Source of the DNA: JBGPLJ01 sp963826145
GTDB taxonomy: Bacteria > Pseudomonadota > Gammaproteobacteria > Steroidobacterales > Steroidobacteraceae
Direction of reading: 5' to 3'
Length of the DNA stretch: 64,000 bases
Assembly (NCBI GenBank): GCA_963826145.1
Contig: CAWGVW010000001.1
Coordinates: 1,550,001 to 1,614,000 of the forward strand
Part shown: piece after piece, positions 62,835 through 64,000 of the stretch
Numbering within the stretch: the first letter of the stretch is position 1
Layout: the number at the start of each line of letters is the position of its first letter
Notes under the pieces: model-generated
The model's database searches: none
What the model saw: only the letters and a program-made list of their open reading frames with translations
Told to the model about the DNA's origin: nothing
Program-made: the position numbers and the translations under genes

Positions 62835-64000
62835 TCAGACCGGCTGGTCTATTGACGTAGCCAATGCAGTGAAGAGCTTGGGTCCGGCCTCCGTCATGTA
62901 CCAGCAGTCCTCCATGCGGACGCCGAACTCTCCCGGAATGTAAATTCCGGGCTCGTCGGAGAAGCACATACCGGCTGCGAGCGGCGTCGTGTCATTTCGC
63001 ACGAGGTATGGCGCCTCGTGCACGTCCATTCCGATGCCGTGGCCGGTACGGTGGGATGTCCCGGGCAGTCGGTAATTTTTACTCCATCCCTTGCCTTCGT
63101 AGTACGCGCGAACAGCCTTGTCGATGGCGCCGACCGGCAGCGCCGACTTTCGCCGTTTCCTGGGCAATCTCCTGGCCGCGCTTAACAGTGTTCCACACCT
63201 CGCGCTGGCGTGCCGATGGCTCTCCGAAAACCCAGGTTCGCGAAATGTCCGACACGTACCCGTGCACCGAGCAGCCGGTATCGATGAGGATCACGGATCC
63301 CTTGCCGACGACCTGCGGCTTCTCCGATCCGTGCGGAAAGGCGCTCGCTTCGTTCAAGAGCACGAGCGTGAATTCGTGCGTACCGCCGAGCGCCTCCGTC
63401 GCCACGATCTGCAGCTTCAGGATGTCGGGCCATTGCATGCCGGCGTCGACCTGTCCGTGAACGTGCCGGATCGCTGCGATCGTGACGTTGTTCGCCGCTT
63501 GCAGCAGCGCAAGCTCGGCCGTCGACTTGATCGTGCGGCAGGCACGGACCAGATCTTCACCGGAAACGATGTCCCGCCCCGCTCCCGATGACTTGCGCAT
63601 GCGGTCGATGATGAAAAAGCGCGTGGTCTCTTCCACAGCGAGCGGCCCGACGGGGGCGCGATCACGCAATGCGCGCGCGATCAGGTCGTAGGCGTTTTCG
63701 TCTTCCTGCCAAGGCCGCACCTCGGCCGGAACCCTCAAGAGTTCGCGGATCGACGGCTCTTCGAAGAAAGGCGTGACGACGATGATGCCGCCCTCGGCCG
63801 GAATGACCGCCGCCGTGATTCTTTCCGAGCGGCGCCAGCGGATGCCGGTGAAGTACTCGAGCGAGGAGCCGGATTCGACGAGGAACGCGCCGACCTTTCG
63901 ATCACGCATCAAGGACTGAAGCTTTGCAAGGCGTGCGCCGAATTCTTCTGCGGTAATCGGCTTGGCGTTCGTCGTGAGCGGACTCAAGCTCGGCGCTGGT
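62835..64000 (-). CDS. M24 family Xaa-Pro peptidase, 5' end outside window, one frameshift
   Basis: A creatinase/aminopeptidase P-like metallopeptidase. The N-terminal domain includes VESGSSLEYFTGIRWRRSER. The pita-bread catalytic domain has both Asp ligands in LIDTGCSVHGYVSDISRTW, the His in RTGHGIGMDVHE and the Glu ligands in FSDEPGIY and VRMEDCWYM, so the di-metal site is complete. An extra base at 63143/63144 breaks the frame; removing it gives AKVALPVGAIDKAVRAYY. The frame stays open to the window end, and the only internal start near it is a TTG at 63987, so the gene probably begins beyond 64000. It would cleave X-Pro peptides. Confidence 0.88.

Overview
The window is GC-rich, densely packed bacterial chromosome. 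It suggests a heterotrophic Gammaproteobacterium (Steroidobacter-like or a related high-GC order). The reasons are a TonB-dependent receptor, a class GN sortase with its VIT/vWA target, Tat and Sec signal peptides, an AAHS-type aromatic acid transporter, tannase-like and arabinofuranosidase enzymes, and AdiA/PotE-type decarboxylation genes. The taxonomic call is an inference. I saw no rRNA, tRNA, CRISPR array, transposase or phage gene.

Layout. 0-4 kb: the end of an O-methyltransferase, an SDR dehydrogenase, a frame-broken S10 peptidase and a SnoaL-like protein, followed by a perfect 28-bp inverted repeat. 4-17 kb: a catabolic region with two MFS transporters, a biotin-domain-less carboxyltransferase, a MetE-like zinc protein, a mandelate-racemase-type enzyme, a VOC protein, DoxX, a TonB receptor and a frame-broken benzoylformate-decarboxylase-like ThDP enzyme divergent from a LysR gene. 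17-26 kb: VanZ, a DUF6491-like protein, an S9 peptidase, a sorbosone-dehydrogenase-like lipoprotein, a tannase/feruloyl esterase, a PadR-PspC pair and an M3-like peptidase. 26-33 kb: an oxidative (non-phosphorylated) L-arabinose pathway. 33-38 kb: a metallo-beta-lactamase fold protein, then a TetR-HlyD-ABC efflux operon behind a phased array of operator-like dyads. 38-41 kb: the sortase and its target. 41-49 kb: DDAH, GST, hydrolases, the gnd-zwf-pgl operon and a degenerate nuclease. 49.8-59.7 kb: a six-gene minus-strand operon combining two amino-acid decarboxylases, two antiporters, a periplasmic binding protein and an outer-membrane channel. 60-64 kb: a frame-broken Ca2+/H+ antiporter, a VIT1-like membrane protein, an outer-membrane barrel and an M24 peptidase cut by the window edge.

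How genes work together. The decarboxylation operon has parts for every envelope layer and would consume cytoplasmic protons while exporting polyamine products; its two decarboxylases and two antiporters look like different substrate types. The arabinose cluster runs from polysaccharide side chain (GH51) through mutarotase, dehydrogenase and dehydratase to a FAH-type enzyme.

Sequence quality. About twenty single-base insertions and only two or three deletions break eight or nine genes in clusters, and removing one base each time restores the family consensus. I read these mainly as residual sequencing errors. They affect the S10, ThDP, DUF6491, metallo-beta-lactamase, second decarboxylase, Ca2+/H+ antiporter, VIT1-like and M24 genes. 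The Gfo/Idh/MocA remnant at 32.8 kb also lacks its whole NAD-binding domain.
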